NCBI GenBank assembly: GCA_950022655.1
Contig: OX465580.1
Location: forward strand, 124,231,016 to 124,295,015
Length of the DNA stretch: 64,000 nt
Reading direction: 5' to 3'
Source: Alentia gelatinosa
Lineage: Eukaryota > Annelida > Polychaeta > Phyllodocida > Polynoidae
Numbering within the stretch: position 1 is the first letter of the stretch; every line of letters begins with the position of its first letter. Positions 44,896 through 57,769 of this stretch are shown in pieces. The translations under genes and the position numbers were made by a program. Under the pieces are notes generated by a model, which was not told the origin of the DNA, did not search any database, and saw only the letters and a list, made by a program, of their open reading frames with translations.

Positions 44896-45040
44896 ATTAT
44901 ATAAAACGACCTGACCATGCTGTACGTGCTACAAAAACGAGATGGGGAATTGTTGTTTTTTACGGCCGAGTTCCGTAAATAATACCAATTCCCATCGAGT
45001 TTTGTAGCATATACAAGCATGGTGGATCGTTCTATATTTA
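44896..45040. mobile_element. Hairpin superfamily, family E, variant copy 6
   Basis: Hairpin with arms CATGCTGTACGTGCTACAAA / TTTTGTAGCATATACAAGCA around TTTTTTACGGCCGAGTTCCG. Outer words ACGACCTGACCATGC and the end TCTATATTTA match family E. Shorter apex than other copies. Confidence 0.55.
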
Positions 45041-45640
45041 TTATGTTCCCAAAATTAATCAAACTTGATACATATTGGCATATATTGGCATAGAAGCCAT
45101 GTCAGCGTGAAAACCCACAAACCCACATACTGCTGATATTTCAACGTGTGCAGTATAACAGTGTACTGCACAGGGTTCAGTATACAATTTATACTGCATA
45201 GGTAGCAGCAGTATGTAATTATCAAATATACTGCATGGGTATATAATAAACTAAATTTTTTCATTCACGGAAAAAAGAGGACAATTTACAACGGCCTACA
45301 TTTGGCGTTCTTCCATGTTAAGTCCCAAAACAGGACGTAGACAATGACACAGACAGGACAATTACACCGGACATATTGTCACACGATTCTACTTGAGTGT
45401 GGCAGGTCTTAAGGCTCTGATGTTCGTACTTGTTCAGTTTTTACTGAATATCTGTGTAAATAAAATATGTACTACGTTAGAAAAATGCATCATTGGAAAA
45501 GACAACACGCATGGTACCAGGGTATCGGTATTACTGCTCCAAGTAATAAACATACAACTTTACCAATTTTATTTTACATTCCTACTGACATTTAATATAG
45601 TTGTTTAGATTCATAAGGACCGCTCTAATGGCAGAGTAAT

Positions 45641-45946
45641 TGTATAGAACGTCCTGACCATGCCGTACACGTCACAGGACGAGATGCTAATTTAGGTTTG
45701 TACGGACCGAGGCGTTTACGCCGAGTTCCGTACAAACCGTAAATTATCATCGAGTTCTATGACTTTTACAAGCATGGTTGGACGTTATATATTTACTATA
45801 TACCCGAAATTAAAAAAAAAATTCATTTAGCTTAACAACCAATATCTTAATAAACGTGTATCGCAAGATGGTCCGTACAGTATTTTTACGTTATATGGCA
45901 AAACGGTGCATATTTACAGTATATACGGCATGGGTATATAGTAAAT
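45641..45946 (-). mobile_element. Hairpin superfamily, family E, copy 4
   Basis: Inverted orientation: TATAGAACGTCCTGACCATG first, hairpin with apex GGCGTTTACGCCGAGTTCCG, TTTACTATATACCCG at about 45791, and the outer GGGTATATAGTAAAT at 45932-45946. Confidence 0.75.
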
Positions 45947-46213
45947 GTCTAACTTCTGGATGAGTCCCTTTCCTGTTTCCATTTCCGTGAATATTCAGCA
46001 GAGCAGAACATGCGGAGAAAGATGTATCGCAGACTGTCCCGGGAGGCGGTGTAAGTGGAGGGTGGTAGAGGGTGGTGGACACCTCGCCTGTCACCTCTGG
46101 ACGGCAGCCCTAACCTTGTCACATTGCCCTGACACTGGACATGCCTTAGCGTCACGCCGCTATCAGCAGTCTGACACAAACTGTATTTCACCTTTTTATT
46201 GAATGAATCCAGA

Positions 46214-46507
46214 TTTATTTCACACCAGTATTTTGCTCCATAGGCTTAACGTTAGGAACTCATGCGTCACGGCCGTGAAGGTAGTATACCTAATATTCAA
46301 TGGCTTATAGTGTGGGTTTATTATCGATTTGTAATGTTTCTAATCATGTATAGGCGGTGAGATGAAATCAGTAATCCATTCATTCAATGAAAATAACTTG
46401 GCCCGCACTCCACCTCGTTTGACCACTACGTTATCAACATGCTTCGCTCTCCAACATGCTGGAGTACGGACCAAGTTATTTTCATCTCATGAGTTTCCTT
46501 CTAATAA
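46214..46507 (+). mobile_element. Hairpin superfamily, family D
   Basis: Module 1 from TTATTTCACACCAGTATTTT with CTCCATAGGCTTAACGTTAG to GGCGGTGAGATGAAA. Hairpin arms GAAAATAACTTGGCCCGCAC / ACGGACCAAGTTATTTTCAT, apex GCTTCGCTC near 46441. End GAGTTTCCTTCTAATAATG. Confidence 0.65.
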
Positions 46508-46845
46508 TGGCACAGACAGATTATCTGGTCTCTTTTGTATGGAAGCAGATACATACCATACATTCGTGGGAAATGGTAGATAGGCCTACAAGTCGGAGCA
46601 GGAGGACCTAGTTTCTTTACTCACGAGCCTAAATTGTGTCATATACATATATAGAGAGAGATGTCGACTTCACAATAGTATGTGCTCTGAAAAAAAAACT
46701 TTACTTGACTCTAATTACTATTTTTAGCATACCAATGCTCCTTTTTGAGGAAAAAAATCCATGAAATAAACTAGATGCAAACAGCAACAAACAACAACAA
46801 TTAATCCTAAATTTGGGTGTTGTCCCGTCTAAATGCATAATATAA

Positions 46846-47019
46846 GGGGGCCATCTATAAAGTACTTACGCACTGAGGAGGGGGGGGGGGGGAGGTTGAA
46901 AAAATTCGGAAATTTTGCATATGCTCCTTCTTTGTTATATTGCGTACAAGACCCGAAAGGGGGGGGGGTCAAATACTTCGAAAATTCTGCATCTATATAC
47001 ATACTTTATAGATGTCCCC
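46846..47019 (+). mobile_element. GGGGCCATCC MITE, copy 6
   Basis: GGGGGCCATCTATAAAGTAC at the left, TACTTTATAGATGTCCCC at the right, poly-G runs near 46879-46892 and 46961-46969, and the central TTGCGTACAAGACC. The flanks do not show a clean 3-bp duplication. Confidence 0.75.
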
Positions 47020-47530
47020 AAGGTGCAGAATATTTTCGTCGGTCAGGTTATTTCACTGGGGAGTACAGCATATTGAGTCACAAGCTGCCTTGGAAATTCA
47101 CCTCTTGGAAATAACTCTCATTGCTGGATGCTGAGAAAACGCTAGCCACGTGGCGCCGGTAAACTATTTTGAATTATTAATTAGATCTACTGCTGGCCAC
47201 CTGTGTCTATAGGTCCAATCATTACTCTTCTCCAGGACAACAAATGTTGCTAGTGTAATGTGTTTGTTTTTCATTAGTGAGGCAAGTCAATATATAGGAT
47301 GTTATAAAGAATGGTTTCTTGCTAGTCTCATAGCACCATCTCAGTCCAGTATGAGAGGATACAACCACTTTACCAGGCGCGTAAAATAGTCCTTCCTTTC
47401 TTTCCACTCTCTGAGACTGACATGATCTAGGGTACGGCTTCGTCATTAATGTAAAAAGAATCTCTGCTGATAAATCCTGATATTGTAAATCCTGGTTTCA
47501 GTTTACTTTATAACATTGAGGTTGAGGCAG

Positions 47531-47833
47531 TAATATTAGGAAACGTCTTTTCTGTGGACGAAACGGTTCCTGTTCGAGGTCAGTCGTTGATTTCATACTG
47601 CCTGACGCCATAGGCGGAAGGCAGTTTGATAACGAAGACTGACCGAGAACGAGAACCATTTTGTCTACAATAAAGACGTTTGCTTTTTATTATATACCTT
47701 TAATTGGTAAAAAAAACCCGACATTTTAATGACATACAAAGTCGCAGTCACAGCGGACACGAACAGTATTATTACTGCACCCCTAGCAGCGGGCAGTATT
47801 TAATAGACATTCGGACATAGGTATATAATAATA
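47531..47833 (-). mobile_element. Hairpin superfamily, family J, copy 2
   Basis: About 85-90% like 27985-28283. Arms GTTCGAGGTCAGTCGTTGAT / GAAGACTGACCGAGAACGAG, apex ACGCCATAGGCGG, and the inverted pair TTATTATATACCT (about 47684) / AGGTATATAATAAT (about 47819). Confidence 0.7.
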
Positions 47834-49909
47834 CACTCGCTAACACTCGTGTATTACTATACATGGCCACTGGTGTCTATCGAGAACAGAGACTTGCTCC
47901 CTACTAGACTCGCCATGATAAATAAAAACATAAAAAAGCTATCGATTATTGCCTAATAATGAATGCACAACAAGCGATGGTTTTGTGGAATGGCGGACGT
48001 AACCCATAAGTTGATGACATAAAGTAAAACACAAAGGTCACAAGTGTTTTGCGTTGTCAACAATAAATTATGTACATCCGCCCAATCACGAAACTATTGT
48101 TGCTTAAGAAATAATAAGTCGAATTGAACAAATTGAACAAATTGAATAAATTGAACTAAACAAACAAACAATTGATAAAAAAAAGAGCAATCGCCCTGAT
48201 AGCATTTTACTCTCCGCATATAAGTCCTCTGCCACCTGCAGAAACGATAAGTAGTGGTTTATTGAGGCTGCATACATTTTCAATGGGGACTTTGTAATAC
48301 ATATGGGAGTAATGATAATTACTCAACAAAAGACCAGTATACTTGTCGTTAATACCAGAGAGCAATACGAGCCCTAAATTATCCAGTCCTTTTGTACTCT
48401 GTATGTTCGAACTGACGAGGATGGAAGATTTAATTATCATCGTTAGGTGAAGTTATTAAGCCTTCGGGAAAGATCTGACCCTTGACCTTTGCTCCTAGCC
48501 TCCCCCCCATCTGCCACCTTCCCACTCATGAATAGACTACTATTGCCAACGAAGCTTGACCTTCAGGCCATACATACAGTGTACAAGTTCCAATTTTGGC
48601 GACCTTTGCCATTGTCATCTTTCAAAGCCTAGTCTGGGGATCCTAATGATGTTACCTTCCTTTATAGACGGGCTTTGCGCTGCTCTTATGGACGTTTCGT
48701 CAATGGTTGGGATTGCTATAGCTGCACTCACAGTGGCTGTGAAATTATTGTTAATATAAAGTTAGCATTGAAATGGCCCTGAATGAGACCAAGGAGAGGA
48801 GAAAGAACATGTGATTTTTAATCTAAGTTAGACAGTACAGTGCTGGGAACGAGGTAATATCCAGGCTCCAGGTGTTAAAATAAGGACATGGAAAACATGT
48901 GAAGAGGCCTGCACTAAAGGCAGAACAATCTCAGATTAGATTTTTTTGTCTATTTCCTAGTTCCGAAGTTCTGATATATGTTTTCTGTGTCTGCCTGTCT
49001 CGGCTGCTTAGATTGTTAGACTATGGCACAGTCTCAGTCCCCAGGGTAGCTGAGACTTGTGGGAGAGCGCTGCTTAATATCGCTATGTCTGCTGATGCTT
49101 GCCGTTATGTTCGTAATCGTACTTACCAGGAGCACTGTAGTATCTATTAATCTCACTATACTTGTTGCGTTTTTGTGTGATATTGTTTCATGTTTGGCTT
49201 CAAATCAGGTTTCAAAATCACACGTTTTGTGAGCCTTTCCTTCGAGAATTTCATTTTAAAAAATCCCCCCCCAAACACCCAGATGAAAGTGACCCCCTAA
49301 ATACAGAATATATAATATGTGTATTATATTTTGTACAGAACTGATCCATTTTACATATATAGCCACTTCACAGTATTGCACTCATGCACAACGCCTGCGA
49401 GAGTGTCCCTCGCAAATCCCCTCCAGCGTGAAATGATGTCTCACAACCCGCTACACTCAGCTATTTGCCTTCCTTCAGGCAAGACGGCTTTTCTTTAGTA
49501 CGCCTGGCTGCGCTGACATGTGCAAAATACACCGCTAGGTGACATTTGTCGGCCGCTGTTCCAGGCTAATCACCTAGATAAAATACCTAGGTTTTTTTTC
49601 ACAGAAGAAGCAAGGGTAAGAAGGGAGGTGAAGATGAAATGGAAGCCGTAAAATCCGGCCTTCTTTGGTTGGACACGGTGGCCGTCTCACTGGAGGCTCC
49701 TTTTTTTGTAACCCCTAATTTCCTTTCTTATGACAGTGCTCTGATGTTGAGTAGTTCTCGCTTTTCCTGAGGTTAATCACTCATGTATATCTCCCTTCAT
49801 TGACGGCTAACAGAAACAAAATCGTCTGGGGATATTCCACTGGTAGAGATCATATATCATTATCTACCTGGTACGGATTCTCATTATTAAACCTTTAAAG
49901 TCCTTTTCC
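47834..49909. other. Gene-free stretch
   Basis: No gene or clear repeat except a short tandem of GAACAAATTGAACAAATTG near 48125-48160 running into CAAACAAACAA, which resembles a decayed LINE/SINE tail. Confidence 0.4.
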
Positions 49910-50235
49910 ACTGGCCAACTGTTCGCCACCGATCTGCAGTCGGGGACCACAGACGCCAGATCGGTGAATGGAAACAGACATGCAGAGAAGTGCTCACCGA
50001 TAAATTGTGTATAGATTATACAATAAGGCCACCACTGCTGACTTGGTCAACAACCGACAGAATCAAAGGGGTTTGAAATCGTCGGTGATGGCCCAGGGTG
50101 ATGGCCATTGTCTTTGAAGCACAGTACTGTATGCAACTGTCAAATGCGGCAGAAACCAACCACATACAGCACCCTCACCGATTTTTAGATACTGACATGC
50201 GGTCGTTGGCCACCACCGACCGACTTTTAGGAGAA
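49910..50235. mobile_element. Candidate fold-back element with CACCGA/TCGGTG motifs
   Basis: CACCGATCTG, ATCGGTGAAT, CACCGATAAA, ACCGACAG, TCGGTGATGG, CACCGATTTT and CACCGACCG recur within 320 bp in both orientations. CTTTTCCACTGGCCAACTGT near the left and CGGTCGTTGGCCACCACCGA near the right are loosely inverted. The pattern resembles the arrays at 11141 and 12925. Confidence 0.35.
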
Positions 50236-50328
50236 GTCTTTCAAGATGGAGTTGAAAGTCTACATTAAAGATAAGGCTAGAGAAACGAAGTTCTAAAATC
50301 AAAGAGTAATAATATTGTTTATCTCACC

Positions 50329-50615
50329 CCAGATATTTTTTCCCCATAGACTTAACATTGGGAACTCGTATCTAACGCCCATTAGATATATAGGAAAAAT
50401 ATCCAATGGGGGATAATGTTACAAATTATAGCCCATTAGTCAATATTAAGGGTGAGATAAATTCAGAAACCCATTCAAGTTTAGGGTCAGAGCTCGATCC
50501 CACCTCATTTGAATCACATAGTAATTCACGCGGCTTCGCCTTGTGAATTACTATGTGATTCAAACTCGATGGGATACGGGCTCAGACCCTAAACTTTCAT
50601 GGGTTTCCTCTATGG
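50329..50615 (+). mobile_element. Hairpin superfamily, family B, copy 5 (best preserved)
   Basis: Starts TTATCTCACCCCAGATATTT, has CATAGACTTAACATTGGGAA, and the internal inverted GGGTGAGATAAA at about 50451-50462. The hairpin reads AATCACATAGTAATTCACGC, apex GGCTTCGCC near 50532, then TTGTGAATTACTATGTGATT, with outer arms TTTAGGGTCAGAGCTCGATC / CGGGCTCAGACCCTAAAC. Ends GTTTCCTCTATGGT. Confidence 0.85.
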
Positions 50616-50937
50616 TAATGATTATTTTATCGTGTGTCTAGTAATAACCACTGTATCACCTGTTTTGTTTCATGTACCAAAACTGGTGCCTTAGAAGTGT
50701 TATCATAAGCCATCATCATTCATCTAACCCAAATGGGTTCATATCTTGATGTACTTAACTGAGAAATGAAACTTTGTATTCACAGGAAGATCTCTCTCAA
50801 TGAGAGATGTGAATAAAAACATAAAAACATAAAAAAAAAACATAAAAAAAAGTCAATTAATAGGTACCCTCTTTTTCCGCGAGTGGAAAATGGCTTATAG
50901 GGAGGGGAGCGAGTAATTCACCGGGATTCCTCTTCAT

Positions 50938-51010
50938 ATCTTTTTTTTTTTTTGGTTTGAAAATACTTTTATTCAATCTGTCCGAGGACAGTTCTTCCAT
51001 GAATAATTAC
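50938..51010 (-). mobile_element. Retroposed 3' end with poly(A) (minus strand)
   Basis: Minus-strand AATAAA (complement 50968-50973) followed after 14 nt by about 14 A (50940-50953). The body above (GAACTGTCCTCGGACAGATT) was not recognised. Confidence 0.4.
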
Positions 51011-53386
51011 AGTTAGCATGTCCATTACAGCATAAGTAGTAGGGAAATGTTGATGAAGATGAGATGTTGGTAACAACAACAACAAGAATACATAGTAGAA
51101 TAATGGTGATAAACATTAGTTATACCGCTATACAGTTCAACACTGCTAGTTCAACAATGGTTATAAGCACTGGCTATACAGTTTACAGTTCAACTTTGCT
51201 AGTAACAACATCTGATTCATATACTACTGCTATACCATGGCCTGGTTCAGTTCTTGGCGGACCAAATATTTGAGCATCTCTTTGCTTGGCGCTTTCTGGG
51301 TTTCAGGAGTAAGATTGTTCCAGATTCGCTGTCCACGGTGTGTGATTTATTGAGTACATATGAGTAAAACAGTCTCAATTCACTGACGCGGTAAGCATCG
51401 TCTTTCTAATGAGCTGAATTGATCAGTGTTCTCTTCCGATCCATGATATTAGAACAAGCAGCAACAATATAGCCTGTATCCCTTTAATCTCGTTATATTG
51501 AATTTAATTTCTCAGGTATTTATATTCATTGCTCTGTACAACGGCAAGAGTACGGCCCTGCGTCTAGGTTCTAGGTCCACTTGATGTTCCGAAATAATGC
51601 AATTTCTTTTTTTCATTCGTTTTCCAATGGAAGGGCTGGCGCCAGGAATGTAGGCCATTCATTATGTGATTTATGTAGATATGAGACTGAAAGCAATCCA
51701 TCAGTATACATTTGGTTTAGCTTATCAATATGTCTGAGCCCCCCTTTTTGAAGATTCAGTAACATGATGCATTTACAGTCAAATAGCTTATAACCTTTCT
51801 GAAAATCATGTGGAAGATTTATATCGGGTGCATTGACAGATTAGAACTTTGACCGCCTTCATTTCCCCATAATTTCCCCATAATGACAAGGCTTTTATTC
51901 ATCATCTTAGATTATTGGTTGTCATGGCGTTTGGTATGCTTCATAATGTCTGGTGCTACACATATCTAGAAAGATACTAGACTTCACCATAGTATCATGA
52001 CGTCATGGAAATGTGTCCTGGCCGAGAATATGTAGAACTCCATGGTGATAGATACAAAAAGTGAAGAATGGTCGTGTCACAGTTTATTTATCTTTAGCAT
52101 CCAATTAGTGTATATGGTGCCACAGGGCTAGAATCGAAGGGGGGGAGGTGTGCTAGAGTTCGCTATATAGGGTACTCATGGGCTGAAACGGGAAGTTCTT
52201 AACGACTGGTTGGGGCCAGAAGCGAGGACGAGAAGTGTTTTACACGCAGGTGGATCGTGTAAGTAAACAAGGCATATCAATGTGTATGTAGAGGGCGTGG
52301 TGGTTTGGTAGACAGAGCACTGCCAGGCTAATCATAGTATCACCTTTCTCAGAGAATCAAGGCGATATGGCTATGTCTGTCAGGTAGAGCTGATTAGGAG
52401 TGGTGCGGTATCAGAGTTTATGAGTGCAGGAAAGATGAACAGTACTGTGTATATTGCTAGTATGAGAAAGATCACCAGTATTGGGTAGGTGGTGTGTGTT
52501 GTTAGTGTCGGGAAATAGGCAATAGAGATTCTCTTTTTTATAAAAAAAAAAAAGGAAATGGGCGGTGTACATTCGCTTATTTACAGAGGCGTTCTTTCTT
52601 GCACCTGCCCCAGCATCAACAACAGGATACTTTCTACACTCTGGTGGGTTATATGCTGAATTTGTCATTCTTTTCAATTAAAAGAGACAGTATTTAACAT
52701 TTCGCCAACTTTTCCACCTTATGGACAGATATGTACAAATATGTAGACAGAAATAAACAAATACAGAGACTCAACAAATAAATACGTACCGGACATATCA
52801 CTGGCAGATCTTCACTTAGAAATGTCAATATGTGTGAAGATGAATATATCCACTGAATCAAACTGTATATGGCTCCTGGTCATGACTCAGTTCCACCTTC
52901 GACATTATTTTATCATACATCATTCCCAAGTAGATATCGTTTTATTTCCGATTTGAGCGCTATTTTTGTGAAGCTTTTCTGTATAAATGATGTTAGCAAG
53001 TTCCATTGAGTCATTCCTTTATAGAGGAGACTTTTCACTCATTCGGGAAGATGCAGTTTTAAAGTTATGTTATTTCCATCCTGCGCCCACCAATAAATGT
53101 ACAGCAATAAATGTAAGGCTCTTCTATATTGCAGAGGCCTCATCCTACATCGTTCATGCAGTTCATTTATACTACTATCTGTCGGTCTACTCACTTTTAG
53201 AGCTGCATTAAACAGGAATTTAAACATATCTGTGAAAGATGCCTGTCTCTTTTATTTGTAAAATTGTATCTCTGTTTTCGGGTCTTTCTGATAGCCTGAT
53301 TTTATCCACATGCATTCTGATTTTTCTTTGCAGTGATAGTTGCTTTATTTTTCAAAAAACCATTCGTTCTTATGTTTTAAATCATA
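51011..53386. other. Gene-free stretch
   Basis: No gene was recognised. It may include degraded retroposon body belonging to the poly(A) end at 50938. Short frames only. Confidence 0.35.
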
Positions 53387-53399
53387 TTATATTTTACTC

Positions 53400-53640
53400 A
53401 TCGGTCTTGCCATTGTCGAACTTTCAGCAACCAATATGACATCGTCAGCATACATTGTGGGCATGGTCAATTCTAGTGGATTAAATAAATCATTAATAAA
53501 GACAACAGAACGGGGCCCAGTAGTGAGCCCTGAGGGACACCACAGGTCATTTGACGCTGATCGCTGATTACACCATTCAACTGACCATGAATAGGTTGTG
53601 TATGTATTGAGCGCGTGTCGAATGAACATTAATGAGTGGC
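53400..53640 (-). pseudogene. LINE reverse transcriptase fragment, frameshifted
   Basis: On the minus strand one frame reads LNGVISDQRQMTCGVPQGSL then LGPV (about 53585-53510), the conserved RT block before the active site. After a one-base shift the next frame reads FINDLFNPLE and MYADDVILVAESS (about 53500-53420), the YADD catalytic motif. The homologous order is that of non-LTR (LINE) RTs. Flanking parts of the domain are gone and neither side continues, so this is a small dead fragment. Confidence 0.8.
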
Positions 53641-53842
53641 CCATGGGTGGTGTGGTGGGAGCTAAGATGGACCGTGGTAAGAAGGTTGTGTTTGGGATGC
53701 CAGTTTTCAATGTTTTCATTGAGATTCATGTTGCCATTTTCAGGATAAAAGATATTATATTGTGTAATATTGTCATACCAACTGCTAAATTACCCAATTC
53801 AGCCACAGCCCATGATCCCCCACTCCTCATTGACCCATGTAA

Positions 53843-54195
53843 TTATATAGAACGTCCTGACCATGCTGTACAAGTCACAGAAAGAGATTGTAATTTACGG
53901 TTTGTACGGAACGAGGCATTTATGCCGAGTTCCGTACAAACCATAAATTATCATCGAGTTCTGTGACTTGTACAAGCATGGTTGGACATTATATATTTAC
54001 TATATACCCGAAATATATACCCGAAATTAAAAAAAAATCATTAATTTAATTTTTAACAACCGATATGTTAATAAACGTGTTTGGCAAGGTGGTCCGTATT
54101 TTAGTGTACGGACCGGCGGTCCGTACAGTATTTATACGTCATATGCCGAAACGGTGCGTATTTACAGTATATATACGGCATGGGTATATAGTAAA
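53843..54195 (-). mobile_element. Hairpin superfamily, family E, copy 5 (complete)
   Basis: Begins TTATATAGAACGTCCTGACC, then the hairpin with apex GAGGCATTTATGCCGAGTTC and arms GTCACAGAAAGAGATTGTAA / CATCGAGTTCTGTGACTTGT, TTTACTATATACCCG (about 53996), module 1 with ACGGACCGGCGGTCCGTACA and the outer GGGTATATAGTAAA at 54182-54195. Confidence 0.8.
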
Positions 54196-54850
54196 GAGCT
54201 TTCCCTTGATACTTTGATTCCCTACTGTAGTGCGTATGTAAAGTGTAAACCCTGTACTGCAATGGGAAATATTTCAATGGTTTTTTGGCCCAATTGGTAT
54301 TCCTGTGTTGTAAGTGCCAGTAAAATGAATATTAATGAGTAAGTTATTTGAGTATGGTAATGTTAGGGGTAGTGAATGGCCTCTGTGCATTGCGATTGTT
54401 AATAAGGTGGACAGAAGTGAATAGGCTGTGTATGTTCTGAGTGCAAGTAAGATGAACAGTAGAGCATTTATGGTATCTTGTGTATGTTGTGAGTGTGAGG
54501 AAAGCGTCTGTTAGATCAGACTGACAGCAGTTTCGTGATATTCGGCCTCTCCCTGACAGTATCGGCACCAATCATTTGCAGAATTCTGGTGAGAAACAGT
54601 CTAAAGACTTCACTCTCATGGTATCTGGTATCATCTGATACCCAGCTGATAGTGATCGAAAACGTTGGAATTTTCTGACTTCCCCCAATCGCCACCCTGC
54701 ACCACAATTCTGGCCCTGTAGACTGTAAAATGGTATAATTACAGTTAGAATCCCATTCTTTTTCAAAATAATTACGATACGCAACATTAATTGGCTCTAA
54801 AATATAACCTAACTTCGAATAAAAACTCTTGAATGGAGACACAGCTGGGT

Positions 54851-55120
54851 ATTAAAGAAGAAACCAACAAGTTTTGGTCAAAGTCATCGTTCTCCACAAC
54901 TCTCATGCAGAGTGATATGAACAAGGCGACAGCCGAGTGAATATCAGTAGCATTCAAGCAAGTTGGAGAACAACAACTTTGACCAAAATGAGTTGCATTT
55001 TGTATTTATCTCACCCTTATACACACTAAACGAATGGATGATGCATAGGATATAGGCCATGGTAAACGGCCTGTAATACTCGCCGGGGCATGAACAGTTC
55101 CCAATGTTACACCATGGTAC
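54851..55120 (-). mobile_element. Hairpin superfamily, family C, copy 2
   Basis: Inverted relative to 28580: AAGAAGAAACCAACAAGTTT, hairpin arms TTTGGTCAAAGTCATCGTTC / GAACAACAACTTTGACCAAA, apex AAGGCGACAGCCGAG near 54924, then TTTATCTCACCC at about 55005 (internal repeat) and GAACAGTTCCCAATGTTAC. The distal start is eroded. Confidence 0.65.
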
Positions 55121-56026
55121 CCGAATAGTAAATCAGACACGGTCAGAATTATATTTTGGCTGAGAATTCGGCCAGATGGAACAGCCCCTTTAGGTGGACA
55201 TTAGTGGGTAGGTTGTGTCTTAGACTTGCTCAAGTGATTATGAACATTCATTAAATGATTAAATACAATCAGAATTAAGTTCATGACTGGCCCATGAATC
55301 AAAGACTTGTCCACTATGAACAGAATCTCCTGTTTATGGCCCCAAGATACTCCTGTAACCCTATACTTCCTCCTACCCCTCCCCCTCCCCTCCTCCAGTT
55401 CCCTGGCCGCCTGTGTTATCATAGCAATATATTTCGCTTACTCCTGACTATGTCTTGATTGAGATCAAAGTGAGAGGGTATCAATCCCCCAGCAGATATC
55501 CTGACCAGTAGCCAGACCTCTGCTTGGGGAGTGTGGTGCAAACTCGCGCCAGTCTACATGGCCGATTACGGATGAGACCAGTCTTTGTATCACTCAGAAG
55601 GGGTGGAGGGGTAGGATACAGGGACTGAGGCCAGTCTAGTTGAGTCTGTATGTTTCGGCAAGATGGCCCACAGTGAGTAGACCATACATATAGCTGTAGA
55701 ATACTGGTAAAACGAATGGACAGTAGTGTGTGTGTGGCCTACAATGACTGGGAGGCGCTTACAGTAATATCACTGATAGAACTGCACCCCGCTCCCCTCT
55801 GGCTACAGGTAATCGATTCCCATCACCTATGACCCCAGCTGATACCAGAGCTTGGCGGCCGCTGTTTGTGTGGCATGCTAATAAGAGCTGCAGTGTGACC
55901 GGGAAACAGCGGCAGCTGATATATATGTATATGATGGGAGCTCTTTGTGTGCGGGACACTGATAGCATTTTTTGTGATGCCTGTAACAAAGCAGAGAGCA
56001 GACCAGTTGGGGTTGTTAAAGGCATA

Positions 56027-56173
56027 GGGGCCACCCATAAAGTATTCAGGTACGCAGAAACTTTTAACCCCATCACCCCATTTCCAATCAACGAAGAAGG
56101 ATATACGCAAAATTTCCAACATTTGGACCCTTCCCACTTCCACTTAGTGCATACGTACTTTATGAATACCCCC
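56027..56173 (-). mobile_element. GGGGCCATCC MITE, copy 7 (ATA target duplication)
   Basis: GGGGCCACCCATAAAGTATT at one end and CGTACTTTATGAATACCCCC at the other; ATA flanks both sides (56024-56026 and 56174-56176). The homopolymer tracts are short in this copy. Confidence 0.75.
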
Positions 56174-56659
56174 ATATCCAACAATTTGCCTTGAATTAGA
56201 TCAAAACCCATGTCACCTTCCTTAAAGTTGAATATAACAATGTCAAGGTCATGTAGAACATATATCCAACTAGTTTTTGATTCAGAGATTGACATGATGA
56301 TATAAAAGAATACAGAGAAATTCTTACAAGTTGTATTTCACATAGTAAAATCCATGTCATACTTGTTCAGTAGTATATAAAGTGATAGGGAGACGTTCCT
56401 AAGTCGTTTAATGATGAATCGATTATGTGGTTATCAGTTTTTAGACGCAAATGTTCTGTTAACACTCCAGTGGTATGGATTCTTGTCTCCTCGAATGCCA
56501 TGAAGTATATCGTATTCCTAATATGGAATAAGGAATTGTCCTTATCTATAATGTAATCCTACAGTTATCAGTCTTCATGCTAATATGAAGCACATCTCCA
56601 GTTACCCTCTACTTTACAAGCTCTTACTGCATTATGGAGAATTGTTCTCAAAAGGTCAC

Positions 56660-56955
56660 ATCAAATATACTAGGGGCAAAAAGTATGTTCATCATTGATG
56701 AATGAGCGTGCAGTTATAAATGAATAACAATTAAAAGGTTTGGGTTAAATGGATCGTTTCTGTAACCCACTTGCACCCAGGCAACTTCCCCTTTCCGCAA
56801 CTGCCTGAGTCCAGGATCCAAACATATCAAGCACCAGTGGGTCTTGAGGTATTTCAGTCTTGAGTGATTGGTCATAGTCAGCTGGGCATTACTCTAAGAC
56901 CCTGAGACACTCCTATCCCTATAGCACAGTGGATATATCGCAGATAATGACGGGA
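56660..56955 (-). repeat. Dispersed repeat L, copy 2
   Basis: Reverse complement of the repeat at 9690-10005. Confidence 0.65.
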
Positions 56956-57769
56956 TACTCTTCTGCATCCAGCTGGAAGTCTGTGACCACTCTAACCTTG
57001 AGACAGTGTATAAATGGAGTGTGAGCACGCTCTAAGAAGCTCAGTTGTCTGGGATATGACCACCACGTCCACCTGCATAAATCACGATCAGGAATGTGAG
57101 AAATCTGTACACACATTACGCTCATAATGGATGGCTTATTGCATCAGCTGTCACAGTAATATACACTACTGTAGGGATTAGGCTCTGTCGGATCATATAG
57201 CACAGTGAAGAGGAGGAGGAGGCATTGCCAAGCAACGCTATAGGACCGTCTTACCAAACCTTTCTCTTAAAACTATCCTCGACAAAGTCACAAGCAGATG
57301 CGTCTAACAGAGTAAATTATCCTACGTTCAACAACTTCTAGTTAGATTAATTCATTCTGACACCGTAGATCTATCCGATGAGGCGTCTTTTGTACTAAGA
57401 CCGAGTTTGCTATTTGTTGTGTACGGGAGCTGCATTCAGCCTGCTCTCAAAAGGCCAAAGCCAACCGCACATGCACCATGATTTGTTTTTCTGAGACAAT
57501 AAGAAGGGTACTTTACGCTATAAAAGAGATATATCAAAAGTTTATCTACAGGTTTAGCGCAGGTGAATATCCCAGACCGAGTCTGATGTATTTTTCTTAT
57601 CATCCACCTGATACAAAGTGTCCATAGATAACACGTCGGGAGTGTGTGTTACCATACTCGGAGCATACAGATATTTTCTATGCTGCGGGCTGCAAAAACC
57701 GGCGCCTACTTAAAAAGAATGCATAATGAAAGTGAACTAAAATCGACACGCCACCAGTCAGATTAAATA

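Noticed and set aside
55759..56295. 178-codon minus-strand frame
   Set aside because: It runs across a MITE copy with its termini and has no domain.
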